Positions 42,706 through 51,013 of a stretch of DNA of 64,000 bases are shown here, one piece after another (position 1 is the stretch's first letter; the number at the start of each line of letters is the position of its first letter). The DNA is from an uncultured Roseateles sp. Its GTDB lineage: Bacteria > Pseudomonadota > Gammaproteobacteria > Burkholderiales > Burkholderiaceae_C. The stretch is taken from assembly GCF_963422335.1 (NCBI RefSeq), contig NZ_OY729424.1, forward strand, positions 434,001 to 498,000, in the 5' to 3' direction. The position numbers were made by a program, and so were the translations under genes. The notes under the pieces are model-generated. The model made no database searches and was not told the origin of the DNA. It saw only the letters and a list, made by a program, of their open reading frames with translations.

Positions 42706-43860
42706 ATGATCACCACCCACACCCTGCGATACCTGACCCTGGCCGGCCTCGGCTCGGTGCTCGCGACAGCCGCCCTGGCCCAGGACGACAGCTACTACTA
42801 CGGCGGTCTGTCCATCGGCTCGGCCCGTGCCCGCATCGACCAGGAGCGCATCAGCAACGCCCTGGTCGGCAACGGCCTCACCGTCACCGGCTTCAACCGC
42901 GACGAGCGCGACACCGCCTACAAGCTGTTCGGCGGCTACCAGTTCAACCGCAACTTCGCCGTCGAGGCCGGTTATTTCGATCTGGGCAAGTTCGGCTTCG
43001 TCTCCACCACCACACCGGCAGGCACGCTGAACGGCCAGATCCGCCTGGCCGGGCTCAACCTGGACCTGATCGGCAGCCTGCCACTGACCGAGAGCCTGTC
43101 TGCCTTCGTGCGGCTGGGCGCGCAGCATGCGCGGACCCGCGATCATTTCAGCGGCAGCGGTGCGGTGGCCGTGCTGAACCCGAACCCGCGCAGCCGCGAG
43201 GTCAACTACAAGGCCGGCGCGGGCCTGCAATACGCCTTCGGCCCCTCGCTGCTGCTGCGCGGCGAGGCCGAGCACTACCGCGTCAATGACGCGGTGGGCA
43301 ACCACGGCGGCGTCAATGTGGTGTCGCTGAGCCTGGTGTTTCCGTTCGGTCGCGCACCGACGGTGGCACCACGCGTCAGCGCCGCACCGGTCTATATGCC
43401 GCCGCCTGCACCGGCGCCGGTGATCGTTGCCGCGGCGGCGCCACCGCCGGTGGTCGTGTCGGCCGCTCCACCGCCGCCCAGGCGCGTCAGCTTCACCGCC
43501 GAGTCCCTGTTCGGCTTCGACCAGTCGACGATCAAGCCCGAGGGCCGACTGGCACTGGACCAGTTCGCCTCCGAGACCCGCGGCACCCGCTACGAGGTGA
43601 TCATGGTCGAGGGCCACACCGACCGGTTGGGCTCTGCGGCCTACAACCAGCGCCTCTCGACGCAGCGCGCCGAGGCGGTGAAGGCCTATCTGGTCGCCTC
43701 GGGTGGCATCGAGGGCAGCAAGGTCAACGCCGCTGGCAAGGGCGAGACCATGCCGGTCACGCAGCCGGGCGACTGCAAGGGCGCCAAGCAGACGCCCAAG
43801 CTGATCGCCTGCCTGCAGCCCGATCGCCGCGTCGTCATCGAGGTGACCGGCACGCGCTGA
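42706..43860 (+). CDS. OmpA family outer-membrane protein
   Basis: 384 aa. Signal peptide MITTHTLRYLTLAGLGSVLATAALAQ, then an eight-strand OmpA-like barrel (DSYYYGGLSIGSARARID ... VNVVSLSLVFPFG), a Pro/Ala-rich hinge (YMPPPAPAPVIV..APPPPRRV), and a C-terminal peptidoglycan-binding OmpA domain (SLFGFDQSTIKPEGRLALDQFA, VEGHTDRLGSAAYNQRLSTQRAEAVKAYL, PDRRVVIEVTGTR). An in-frame ATG at 42646 overlaps the upstream stop (ATGA) and would add a basic 20-residue lead; the ATG at 42706 gives a normal signal peptide, but coupling keeps the longer form possible. Confidence 0.92.
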   Translation: MITTHTLRYLTLAGLGSVLATAALAQDDSYYYGGLSIGSARARIDQERISNALVGNGLTVTGFNRDERDTAYKLFGGYQFNRNFAVEAGYFDLGKFGFVSTTTPAGTLNGQIRLAGLNLDLIGSLPLTESLSAFVRLGAQHARTRDHFSGSGAVAVLNPNPRSREVNYKAGAGLQYAFGPSLLLRGEAEHYRVNDAVGNHGGVNVVSLSLVFPFGRAPTVAPRVSAAPVYMPPPAPAPVIVAAAAPPPVVVSAAPPPPRRVSFTAESLFGFDQSTIKPEGRLALDQFASETRGTRYEVIMVEGHTDRLGSAAYNQRLSTQRAEAVKAYLVASGGIEGSKVNAAGKGETMPVTQPGDCKGAKQTPKLIACLQPDRRVVIEVTGTR

Positions 43861-44514
43861 TCAGCGCTTGCGCGCCAGGGTCAGGCCGTCGCTGAACGGC
43901 AGCAGCGACAGGTCGATGCGCGCGTCGCCATGCAGCTTGATGTTGAGCGCCTGCAAGGCCTGGGTGTCGATGCTGTCCGACACCTCGGCCACCTCGCCGC
44001 CCCACAGCGTGTTGTCGATGGCGATCAGGCCACCGGGGCGCACCAGCTGCAGGCAGCGCTCGTAATAGCCGTCGTAGCTGCGCTTGTCGGCGTCGATGAA
44101 GGCAAAGTCATACTGGCCGGCCTCACCGGCGGCCAGGCGGGCGTCCAGGGTCTCGAGCGCGGGACGCAGTTGCAGGTCGATCTTGTGGGCCACGCCGGCC
44201 TGGGCCCAGAAGGGCTGGCCGATGCGCGTGTATTCATCGTTGATGTCGCAGGCCAGTAGCCGCCCGTCCTCGGGCAGGGCCAGCGCCACGCTCAGCGCGC
44301 TGTAGCCGGTGAACACGCCGATCTCTAGGGTTCGGCGCGCGCCCAGCAGCTGGATCAGCAGGGCCATGAACTGCCCCTGCTCGGCGGCGATCTGCATGCC
44401 GGCATAACGGTGCGTGCGGGTGGCCTCGCGCAGCGCGGTTTGCGCCGGGTGCTCGCGCAGCGAGTGGTCGAGCACGTACTGGTACAGCCTGTCGGTGAGT
44501 TGCAGGGTGCGCAT
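43861..44514 (-). CDS. Class I SAM-dependent O-methyltransferase (caffeoyl-CoA OMT-like)
   Basis: 217 aa. Motifs of the cation-dependent O-methyltransferase 3 family are present: the SAM loop TLEIGVFTGYSALSVALALP, the metal-binding DFAFIDADKRSYDGYYE with IDNTLWGG. These enzymes methylate catechol-type hydroxyls. The ATG at 44514 has AAGGAG 10 bases upstream; a longer frame to 44547 does not. It is convergent with the OmpA gene and lies on the same strand as the IclR regulator, 52 bases downstream of it. Confidence 0.9.
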   Translation of the reverse strand: MRTLQLTDRLYQYVLDHSLREHPAQTALREATRTHRYAGMQIAAEQGQFMALLIQLLGARRTLEIGVFTGYSALSVALALPEDGRLLACDINDEYTRIGQPFWAQAGVAHKIDLQLRPALETLDARLAAGEAGQYDFAFIDADKRSYDGYYERCLQLVRPGGLIAIDNTLWGGEVAEVSDSIDTQALQALNIKLHGDARIDLSLLPFSDGLTLARKR

Positions 44515-44566
44515 GGTCGAGGCTCCTTGGGTTTTAATGGTTGACATTATCCCCCATCAAAGCGAT

Positions 44567-45373
44567 TCATTCCGGCGCGGTAAAGCCCAGCTGCCGGCTC
44601 GCCGCCTTGGCTTCCCGCCGCACGGCCGTGGCAATCTCGCCCTCGGGGGCCGGGTCGAAGCCGCCCGTCGCACCCAGCGCCGTCAGCACCGCGCAGACGC
44701 GGCCGGCATGGTCGTAGAGCGGCGCGGCCACGGCGCTGATGCCCCGCAGATAGACGTCGCGCACGGTGGCGCAGCCGGCGGCCTGCACCTCGCGCCGTAG
44801 CTGGTCGATCGGGTCGGCGGCATCCAGCTGTGCGCGCTGCTCCAGTGGTGCGGCGGCCAACTCCTCTTCGGCAAAGGCCCGCACCCGCGTTTCATCGAGA
44901 AAGCCCAGGAAGGCACGGCCGCTGGCCGACCACAGCATCGACAGCACCGAGCCGGCGCGCACATTCACCGTGACCGGCAGGCCGGGCTCCTCCATGCGCA
45001 CGATGGTGGGCCCCTTGTTGCCCATCACCGCCAGAAAGCAGGTCACCTCCAGGCTTTCGCGCAGGCGCACCAGGGCCGGCTCGGCGGCGCGTATCGGGTC
45101 GGCCTGGCGCATGGCGGCCAGGCCTATCTGTATCGCCTCGGTGCCGAGGTAATAGGCCTGCGAGCCGGCGTCCTGCGCCACCAGGCCCTCCTCGACCAGG
45201 CTGGCCAGATAGCGGTGCACCTTGGCCGGGCTCTCGACCACATGGGCGGCCAGCGCCGTCAGGCTGGCGCGGCCGCCCAGCCGGGCCAGGCCCTTGAGCA
45301 CAGCCATGCCGGTTTCGGCCGATTGCACGCGCTGGCGGCGGGCACGGGGCGCGATGTCGTCGTTGAAGTCCAT
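44567..45373 (-). CDS. IclR family transcriptional regulator
   Basis: 268 aa. The winged helix is at the N-terminus (SAETGMAVLKGLARLGGRASLTALAAHVVESPAKVHRYLASLVEEGLV) and the GAF-like effector domain follows (YYLGTEAIQIGLAAMRQADPIR ... VRDVYLRGISAVAAPLYDHAGRVCAVLTALG). IclR proteins usually govern aromatic or carboxylate catabolism. It is divergent from the Bug receptor - P450 pair, and the shared 128-base intergenic region is full of palindromes, so it very likely controls that pair. Confidence 0.93.
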   Translation of the reverse strand: MDFNDDIAPRARRQRVQSAETGMAVLKGLARLGGRASLTALAAHVVESPAKVHRYLASLVEEGLVAQDAGSQAYYLGTEAIQIGLAAMRQADPIRAAEPALVRLRESLEVTCFLAVMGNKGPTIVRMEEPGLPVTVNVRAGSVLSMLWSASGRAFLGFLDETRVRAFAEEELAAAPLEQRAQLDAADPIDQLRREVQAAGCATVRDVYLRGISAVAAPLYDHAGRVCAVLTALGATGGFDPAPEGEIATAVRREAKAASRQLGFTAPE

Positions 45374-45410
45374 GGACGCCGATGTTAAGCAGTTGGGGAG
45401 CCGGGCTCGC

Positions 45411-45426
45411 CTTGATTCAAATCAAG
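45411..45426. promoter_or_regulatory. FNR/Anr-type box between IclR and Bug-P450 genes
   Basis: CTTGATTCAAATCAAG contains TTGAT-N4-ATCAA (45412-45425), an exact match to the consensus bound by FNR/Anr-type oxygen regulators. It lies 76 bases upstream of the Bug receptor start and 38 from the IclR start. Confidence 0.6.
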
Positions 45427-45440
45427 GGTTTTCCCTTGAT
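45421..45440. promoter_or_regulatory. Palindrome ATCAAGGG-TTTT-CCCTTGAT
   Basis: A perfect 8-bp inverted repeat with a TTTT centre, overlapping the FNR-type box by its first ATCAAG. The ATCAAG/CTTGAT unit recurs at 45411, 45421, 45435 and 45488. Confidence 0.55.
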
Positions 45441-45449
45441 GCGTTAATT

Positions 45450-45480
45450 ACGCAATGCGAATGATACTTACGCATTGCGT
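45450..45480. promoter_or_regulatory. Inverted repeat, probable IclR operator
   Basis: ACGCAATGCG (45450-45459) and CGCATTGCGT (45471-45480) are perfect 10-bp inverted half-sites 11 bases apart, just upstream of the Bug receptor ribosome site, a place where IclR would block or assist transcription of the Bug-P450 pair. Confidence 0.6.
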
Positions 45481-45501
45481 GATCAAAATCAAGGAGACCT
45501 G

Positions 45502-46467
45502 ATGAAGAAGCACCTAGTTGGCCTGATCCTGGCCCTGCCATTGCTGAGTTCGATGGCCACGGCCCAGAGCTTCCCCTCCAAACCGATACGCTGGCTGGTG
45601 CCCTATGCGGCCGGCGGCGGCTCCGATTTCCTGGCGCGCACCATTGGCCAGACCCTGTCCGCCCAGGTCGGCCAGACCGTGGTCGTCGACAACAAGCCCG
45701 GCGCCAACACGGCCATCGCCGCGGCCGAGACAGCCCGCTCGCCGGCCGACGGCTACACCGTGCTGTCGGCCGACAACGGCACCCTGATCTTCAACCCGGT
45801 GCTGTACAAGACGCTCAGCTACAACCCCAGCAAGGACCTCGCACCGGTCACCCTGATGGGCCGCTTCCCGATGATTCTGGTCGTAGGCCCCAGCCTGCCG
45901 GTGGCCAGCGCCAAGGACTTCATCGCCAAGGCCAAGGCCACGCCGGAAGGTTTGAACTACGGCTCGGCCGGCGCCGGCAGCCCTCACCATCTGGCGATGG
46001 AGCTGTTGAAGGTCGAGACCGGCCTGACCATGACCCATGTGCCCTACCGCGGTGCCGCTCCGGCCCTGGCCGAGGTGGCCGGTGGCCAGGTGCCGGCGAT
46101 GATGGTGGACCTGGCCGCCGGTGCGGCCTTCATCAAGTCGGGCAAGGTCAAGGCGCTGGCCGTGGCCAATGCCAAGCGCCTGCCGCAGCTGCCCGATGTG
46201 CCTACCTTTGCCGAGCTGGGCTACAAGAACGTCGAGGCCGCTGCCCTGGTGGGCATGGTCGTGCCGGCGGCCACACCGACGGACGTGATCACGGCGCTGA
46301 ACAAGCAGGTCGTCGCCGCCATCAACGAGCCCGGTGTGCACAAGCGCCTCAGCGAGTTCGGCGTCGAGCCGGTCGGCAACACGCCGGCCCAGTTTGCCGA
46401 GCTGCTGAAGAGCGAGACGGCGCGCTGGCAGAAGCTGATTCGTGATCTGAAGATCACCCTCGATTGA
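45502..46467 (+). CDS. Bug-type tripartite tricarboxylate transporter receptor
   Basis: 321 aa. Signal peptide MKKHLVGLILALPLLSSMATAQS, then FPSKPIRWLVPYAAGGGSDFLAR, DNKPGANTAIAAAETARSPADGYT, and VPYRGAAPALAEVAGGQVPAMM, all standard for Bug proteins. The ATG at 45502 follows AAGGAGACCTG. No TctAB genes are near. It precedes the P450 gene by 31 bases and is divergent from IclR, which suggests that it brings in the carboxylate that the P450 then oxidises. Confidence 0.93.
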   Translation: MKKHLVGLILALPLLSSMATAQSFPSKPIRWLVPYAAGGGSDFLARTIGQTLSAQVGQTVVVDNKPGANTAIAAAETARSPADGYTVLSADNGTLIFNPVLYKTLSYNPSKDLAPVTLMGRFPMILVVGPSLPVASAKDFIAKAKATPEGLNYGSAGAGSPHHLAMELLKVETGLTMTHVPYRGAAPALAEVAGGQVPAMMVDLAAGAAFIKSGKVKALAVANAKRLPQLPDVPTFAELGYKNVEAAALVGMVVPAATPTDVITALNKQVVAAINEPGVHKRLSEFGVEPVGNTPAQFAELLKSETARWQKLIRDLKITLD

Positions 46468-46498
46468 TTGATTAGTTGACCGAACCGGAGCACCCGCC

Positions 46499-48811
46499 AT
46501 GGCCACCTGCCCCTTCCCGCATGCTGCCGTGGCGGCCAGCGCCTGCCCGGTCAGCGCCCAGGCGATCGCCTTCGACCCCTTCGGCGACGGCTACCAGCAG
46601 GACCCGCCCGAGTACGTGCGCTGGGCCCGCGAGCAGGAGCCCACCTTCTTCAGCCCGCAGCTGGGCTATTGGGTGGTGACGCGTTACGACAGCATCAAGG
46701 CGATCTTCCGCGACAACCTGACCTTCAGCCCCTCGATCGCGCTGGAGAAGATCACGCCCACCGGCCCCGAGGCCAATGCGGTGCTGGCCAGCTATGGCTA
46801 TGCGATGAACCGCACCCTGGTCAACGAGGACGAGCCGGCGCACATGCCGCGCCGCCGCGTGCTGATGGAGCCGTTCACGCCCGAGGCCCTGAAAGCTCAC
46901 GAGCCCATGGTGCGCGAGCTGACCCGCCAGTACGTGGACCGCTTTATCAACGACGGCCGGGCTGACCTCGTTGATCAGCTGCTGTGGGAAGTGCCGCTGA
47001 CGGTGGCCCTGCACTTCCTGGGCGTGCCCGAGGAAGACATGGACGCGCTGCGCCGCTACTCGATCGCCCACACCGTCAACACCTGGGGCCGGCCCAAGCC
47101 GGAGGAGCAGGTGGCCGTGGCCCATGCGGTGGGCAATTTCTGGCAGCTGGCCGGCCAGATCCTGGCCAAAATGCGGCAGGACCCCTCGGGCCCGGGCTGG
47201 ATGAAATACGGCATACGCCAGCAGGTGCTGCACCCCGAGGTCGTCACCGACTCCTATCTGCACTCGATGATGATGGCCGGCATCGTCGCCGCCCACGAGA
47301 CCACGGCCAATGCCACGGCCAATGCGATGAAGCTGCTGCTGCAGCATCCGCGGGCCTGGGCAGACATCTGCGAAGACCCCAGCCTGATCCCCAATGCCGT
47401 CGAGGAATGCCTGCGTCACAACGGCTCGGTGGCGGCCTGGCGGCGCCTGGCAACGACCGATGTGGTCATCGACGGCATCGCCATTCCGGCCGGCTCCAAG
47501 CTCCTGATCGTGACCTCGTCGGCGAACCACGACGAGCGCCACTTCGCCGATGCCGATCTGTTCGATATACGCCGCGACAACGCCAGCGAGCATCTGACCT
47601 TCGGCTACGGCGCCCACCAGTGCATGGGCAAGAACCTGGCCCGCATGGAGATGCAGATCTTCCTGGAGGAGTTCACGCGCCGCCTGCCCCACATGCGCCT
47701 GGCGCAGCAGGCCTTCAGCTATGTGCCCAACACCTCGTTCCGCGGGCCCGAGCATTTGTGGGTCGAGTGGGATGCCGCGCTGAATCCCGAGCGTCGCCGC
47801 CCGGAAGTGCTGAGCACGCTGCAGCCGGTGCGCATCGGCGAGCCGTCCAAGCATGCCATCACGCGGCCGGTGGTGGTCGAGTCGGTCACGGCGGTGGCCG
47901 AGGGCATCGTCAGGCTGCGCCTGGTGGCGCCCGATGGCGAGGCCTTGCCGCGCTGGGCGCCCGGCGCGCACATCGATGTGGAGTGCGGCAGCGCCGAGCT
48001 GTCGCGCCAGTACTCGCTGTGCGGCGACCCGGCGGACGAGTGCGCGCTGGAGATTGCCGTACTGCGCGAGGACGAGGGCCGCGGCGGCTCGGCCTGGGTC
48101 CATGGTCAGGTCAAGCCCGGCGACCGGCTGAAGATACGCGGGCCGCGCAACCACTTCCGGCTCGACGAATCGGCGCAAAAGCTGATACTGATTGCCGGCG
48201 GCATAGGCATCACGCCGGTCAGCGCAATGGCGCGCCGCGCCCAGGTCCTGGGTATCGAATATCGGTTGCACTACTGCGGCCGCTCGCGCGCCGGCATGGC
48301 AATGCTGGACGAGCTGACGGCGCTGCACGGTGAGCGGCTGCGGTTGCATGTCAGCAGCGAGGGCAGTCGCCTCGACGTGCCGGCGCTGCTCGCCACACCC
48401 GAAGCCGGCACGCAGATCTACGCCTGCGGTCCGGTGCCCCTGCTCGATGCGCTGGCGCAGGCCTGCGCCGCCTGGCCCGAGGACGCGCTGCGCGTCGAAC
48501 ACTTCGTCTCGACCGTCGGCACGCTGGACCCGGCCAGGGAGCAGGCCTTCGAGGTCGAGCTCAAGGACTCCGGCTTCACGATTCCGGTGCGCGCCGACCA
48601 GACCCTGCTGGCCGCGCTGCGCGCCGCCAATGTGGACATACAGAGCGACTGCGAGGAGGGGCTTTGCGGCTCCTGCGAGGTGCGCGTGATCAGCGGCCGG
48701 GTCGATCACCGCGATGTGGTGCTGACCCGCGCCGAACGCGAGGCCAACCGGCAGATGATGAGCTGCTGTTCGCGCGCCTGCGGCGGACAGAAGCTGGTGC
48801 TGGAGTTGTAG
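46499..48811 (+). CDS. Self-sufficient cytochrome P450 fused to reductase (CYP116B-like)
   Basis: 770 aa monooxygenase that needs no separate redox partner. The P450 domain (1-~430) has the I-helix AHETT (265-269), the ExxR pair Glu303/Arg306 and the heme loop FGYGAHQCMGKN with ligand Cys375. A short linker leads to a phthalate-dioxygenase-reductase-like part: flavin binding (RQYSLCGDP), NAD binding (LILIAGGIGITPVSAMARR, YACGPVPLLDAL), and a C-terminal plant-type [2Fe-2S] domain (CEEGLCGSCEV ... MSCC). This order is that of P450-RhF and other CYP116B enzymes. Substrate unknown; the Bug/IclR context suggests an aromatic or other carboxylate. Confidence 0.93.
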   Translation: MATCPFPHAAVAASACPVSAQAIAFDPFGDGYQQDPPEYVRWAREQEPTFFSPQLGYWVVTRYDSIKAIFRDNLTFSPSIALEKITPTGPEANAVLASYGYAMNRTLVNEDEPAHMPRRRVLMEPFTPEALKAHEPMVRELTRQYVDRFINDGRADLVDQLLWEVPLTVALHFLGVPEEDMDALRRYSIAHTVNTWGRPKPEEQVAVAHAVGNFWQLAGQILAKMRQDPSGPGWMKYGIRQQVLHPEVVTDSYLHSMMMAGIVAAHETTANATANAMKLLLQHPRAWADICEDPSLIPNAVEECLRHNGSVAAWRRLATTDVVIDGIAIPAGSKLLIVTSSANHDERHFADADLFDIRRDNASEHLTFGYGAHQCMGKNLARMEMQIFLEEFTRRLPHMRLAQQAFSYVPNTSFRGPEHLWVEWDAALNPERRRPEVLSTLQPVRIGEPSKHAITRPVVVESVTAVAEGIVRLRLVAPDGEALPRWAPGAHIDVECGSAELSRQYSLCGDPADECALEIAVLREDEGRGGSAWVHGQVKPGDRLKIRGPRNHFRLDESAQKLILIAGGIGITPVSAMARRAQVLGIEYRLHYCGRSRAGMAMLDELTALHGERLRLHVSSEGSRLDVPALLATPEAGTQIYACGPVPLLDALAQACAAWPEDALRVEHFVSTVGTLDPAREQAFEVELKDSGFTIPVRADQTLLAALRAANVDIQSDCEEGLCGSCEVRVISGRVDHRDVVLTRAEREANRQMMSCCSRACGGQKLVLEL

Positions 48812-48875
48812 ATCGCGGGTTCAGCCACAATGGCCGGGCCCCCACCCGCGGTCACCGCCTCTGCCGAGCTGAACC

Positions 48876-49613
48876 ATGACCGAAACCCGCTGTGCCGATT
48901 GCCCCCTGCGGCCCCTGCCCCTGTTTCTGGAGCACAGCACCGATGAAGTCGAGTTGGTGCAGTCGCTGAAACGGCGCGAGATCCAGCTGGGCGCCGACGA
49001 GACGCTGATACACGAGGGGCAGACGGATGCCCCTCTCTACACGCTGCGCGAGGGCTGGGCCTTCCGCTACAAGACGCTCAGCGACGGGCGCCGGCAGATC
49101 CTCAGCTTTCTGCTCGCCGGTGACTTCATCGGCGTGCAGCAGAAGATGGGCGATGCCGCCGCCCATGGCGTTGACACACTGACGCCGGCGCTGTTCTGCG
49201 TTTTCCAGCGCGATGCGCTGTGGGAGCTGCACCGCCGCTCGCCGACGATGGGCTTCAACATCACCTGGCTGACGGCGCACGAGGAGTCGCTGGTCGACGA
49301 CACGCTGCTGTCGGTCGGGCGGCGCAGCGCCGAGGAGCGCATCGCCATGCTGCTGATACTGCTGTTCAAGCGGGCCGCGGCGCTGCAAAAGAACGATGGC
49401 GCCAACGGCGTGCCGTTTCCGCTCACGCAGCAGCATGTGGCCGATGGCCTGGGCCTGTCCCTGGTGCACACCAACAAGACGCTGCGCAAGCTCGAGCGCC
49501 GCGGCCTGCACCGCATTGCCGACGGCCGCCTGTTCATGCGCGATGTGAAGGCGCTGGCACGCCTGGCCGATCTGTTCGGCGATGGGCGTCCGCCGCCGCG
49601 ACCGCTGATCTGA
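48876..49613 (+). CDS. Crp/Fnr family transcriptional regulator
   Basis: 245 aa. An N-terminal CADC pair (Cys6, Cys9) precedes a cyclic-nucleotide-binding-like barrel (IHEGQTDAPLYTLREGWAFRYKTLSDGRRQILSFLLAGDFIG), a dimer helix and a winged helix (FPLTQQHVADGLGLSLVHTNKTLRKLERRGL). Only two of the four cluster Cys expected of FNR lie in place, and the recognition helix (HTNKTLRKL) is unlike FNR's, so it should not be assumed to bind the FNR-type box upstream of the Bug-P450 genes. It begins 64 bases after the P450 gene. Confidence 0.88.
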   Translation: MTETRCADCPLRPLPLFLEHSTDEVELVQSLKRREIQLGADETLIHEGQTDAPLYTLREGWAFRYKTLSDGRRQILSFLLAGDFIGVQQKMGDAAAHGVDTLTPALFCVFQRDALWELHRRSPTMGFNITWLTAHEESLVDDTLLSVGRRSAEERIAMLLILLFKRAAALQKNDGANGVPFPLTQQHVADGLGLSLVHTNKTLRKLERRGLHRIADGRLFMRDVKALARLADLFGDGRPPPRPLI

Positions 49614-49746
49614 AACCCGCGCCGGCGGGCTATGTCTTTGTACATATCGAGATGGCGGACCGCGACCTACATTGCGGACGCCCAAAGCGGCAGGCAGTCC
49701 GGCCTGCCGGTGATCGAGGGCGATTCACGCTCACCCACCGTCGCCG

Positions 49747-50499
49747 ATGTCGCCCAAACCCTCGCAGAACAAAATCCTGTCGGCCCTGCCGCTCGCCGAC
49801 TGGGAGCACTTGAGCCCGCAGCTGGAATGGATCGAAATGCCGGCCGGCACCCTGCTGCACGAGGCCGGCAGCCTGATCAGGCACGTGTACTTTCCGGTCA
49901 CCGCGGTCGCTTCATTGATCTCGACGATGAAGAGCGGCGCCGCGGCAGAGATCGCCGTGGTCGGCAACGAAGGCATGGTCGGGGTCTGCGCCTTCATGGG
50001 CGGCGCGCCCTCGCTCAGCAGCGCGGTGGTGCAAAGCTCGGGCTATGGCCTGCGCATGGGCGCTGCGGCCCTGCGGGCCCAGTCGCAGCGCAGCGAGCCA
50101 CTGATGCAGCAGCTGCTGCACTACACCCAGACGCTGTTCGCCCAGATGACGCAAACCTCGGCCTGCAACCGGCATCACGGGCTGGACCAGCAGCTGTGCC
50201 GCTGGCTGCTGCAGCATCTTGACCGGCAGCAGGGTAACGAGATGGTGATCACGCAGGAGCGCATCGCCGCGATGCTGGGCGTGCGCCGCGAGGGCGTCAC
50301 CGGCGGCGCGCTGAAACTGCAAAAGGCCGGGCTGATCCGCTACGGCCGCGGACACCTCACGGTGGTGGACCGAAACGGCCTGGAGGCGCGCAGCTGCGAG
50401 TGCTATGCGATCGCCCGCGGCGCTGAGCCCACCGGCCCCAGGGCATGGTCCGTTGCTGCGCCAGCCTCACAAATACGTAAGCAGGCGCAAACGATGTAA
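49747..50499 (+). CDS. Crp/Fnr family transcriptional regulator
   Basis: 250 aa. A sensor barrel (MPAGTLLHEAGSLIRHVYFPVTAVASLISTM ... EIAVVGNEGMVGVCAFMGG) is followed by a dimer helix and a winged helix (MVITQERIAAMLGVRREGVTGGALKLQKAGLIRYGRGHLTVVDRNGL) and a Cys-containing end (ARSCECYAIA). This subgroup is widespread in Burkholderia and Bradyrhizobium and does not carry the FNR cluster ligands. It lies 133 bases after the previous regulator; the gap shows no other gene. Confidence 0.86.
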   Translation: MSPKPSQNKILSALPLADWEHLSPQLEWIEMPAGTLLHEAGSLIRHVYFPVTAVASLISTMKSGAAAEIAVVGNEGMVGVCAFMGGAPSLSSAVVQSSGYGLRMGAAALRAQSQRSEPLMQQLLHYTQTLFAQMTQTSACNRHHGLDQQLCRWLLQHLDRQQGNEMVITQERIAAMLGVRREGVTGGALKLQKAGLIRYGRGHLTVVDRNGLEARSCECYAIARGAEPTGPRAWSVAAPASQIRKQAQTM

Positions 50500-50644
50500 G
50501 CAGGGGCAGCCGGCCCGCCCAGCGCCCGGGCGTGGCGGTCAAATCACGCGGTAGCGGCCATGTCTTTTGACGTACGGCCCGCCCGAGACGCTCACTACAT
50601 TCCCGCCACCGATCACGAACTTCCGCCCCCGGCGGCACGAGCTC

Positions 50645-50962
50645 ATGTACTCCACCCAACAGCCCCGCTTGCCCTACTTCGCCGCCGCCGACGACGGCCA
50701 TGAACCCTGGCGCCGTGCGACGCAGCCGCCGTTCTGCCGCGCCAAGCAAACGCCAAGCCAGTGCAGCGCGCTGCCGGTGAAGCCGCCGCCGCCGGCCGCC
50801 CAGGACTGGGACCTGATGTTCAACGCGGTCAAGGCGCGGCTGCGAGCAGTGGCGCAGGGCGGACAGGACGCCGCCTCGATGGCGGGCTCGGTGCTGGAAT
50901 GCGTCGAGGCCCTCGAGCAACTGCATCGCCTGCTGGAGTCGCAGCGCACGACCGGCAGCTAG
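50645..50962 (+). CDS. Small hypothetical protein
   Basis: 105 aa, not recognised. The start used is the ATG at 50645; an in-frame ATG at 50567 would add 26 less plausible residues. The first half is Pro/Ala-rich and without structure (LPYFAAADDGHEPWRR), the second half is helical: DWDLMFNAVKARLRAVAQ and GSVLECVEALEQLHRLLESQ. It may be a cytoplasmic regulator-like protein. Reading as real is based on its typical codon use and the lack of any better frame in this gap. Confidence 0.5.
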   Translation: MYSTQQPRLPYFAAADDGHEPWRRATQPPFCRAKQTPSQCSALPVKPPPPAAQDWDLMFNAVKARLRAVAQGGQDAASMAGSVLECVEALEQLHRLLESQRTTGS

Positions 50963-51013
50963 CAGCTGCCGCCGACCCTGGCACACTCGGGCAACATCTG
51001 ACGAGCCGCTGCC

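Noticed and set aside
46472..48709. 745-codon open frame on the minus strand
   Set aside because: Antisense shadow of the P450-reductase gene; His/Gln/Arg-rich translation without motifs.
48876..49613. Crp/Fnr protein as a true FNR oxygen sensor acting on the box at 45412
   Set aside because: Only two of the cluster Cys are in place and the recognition helix differs from FNR.
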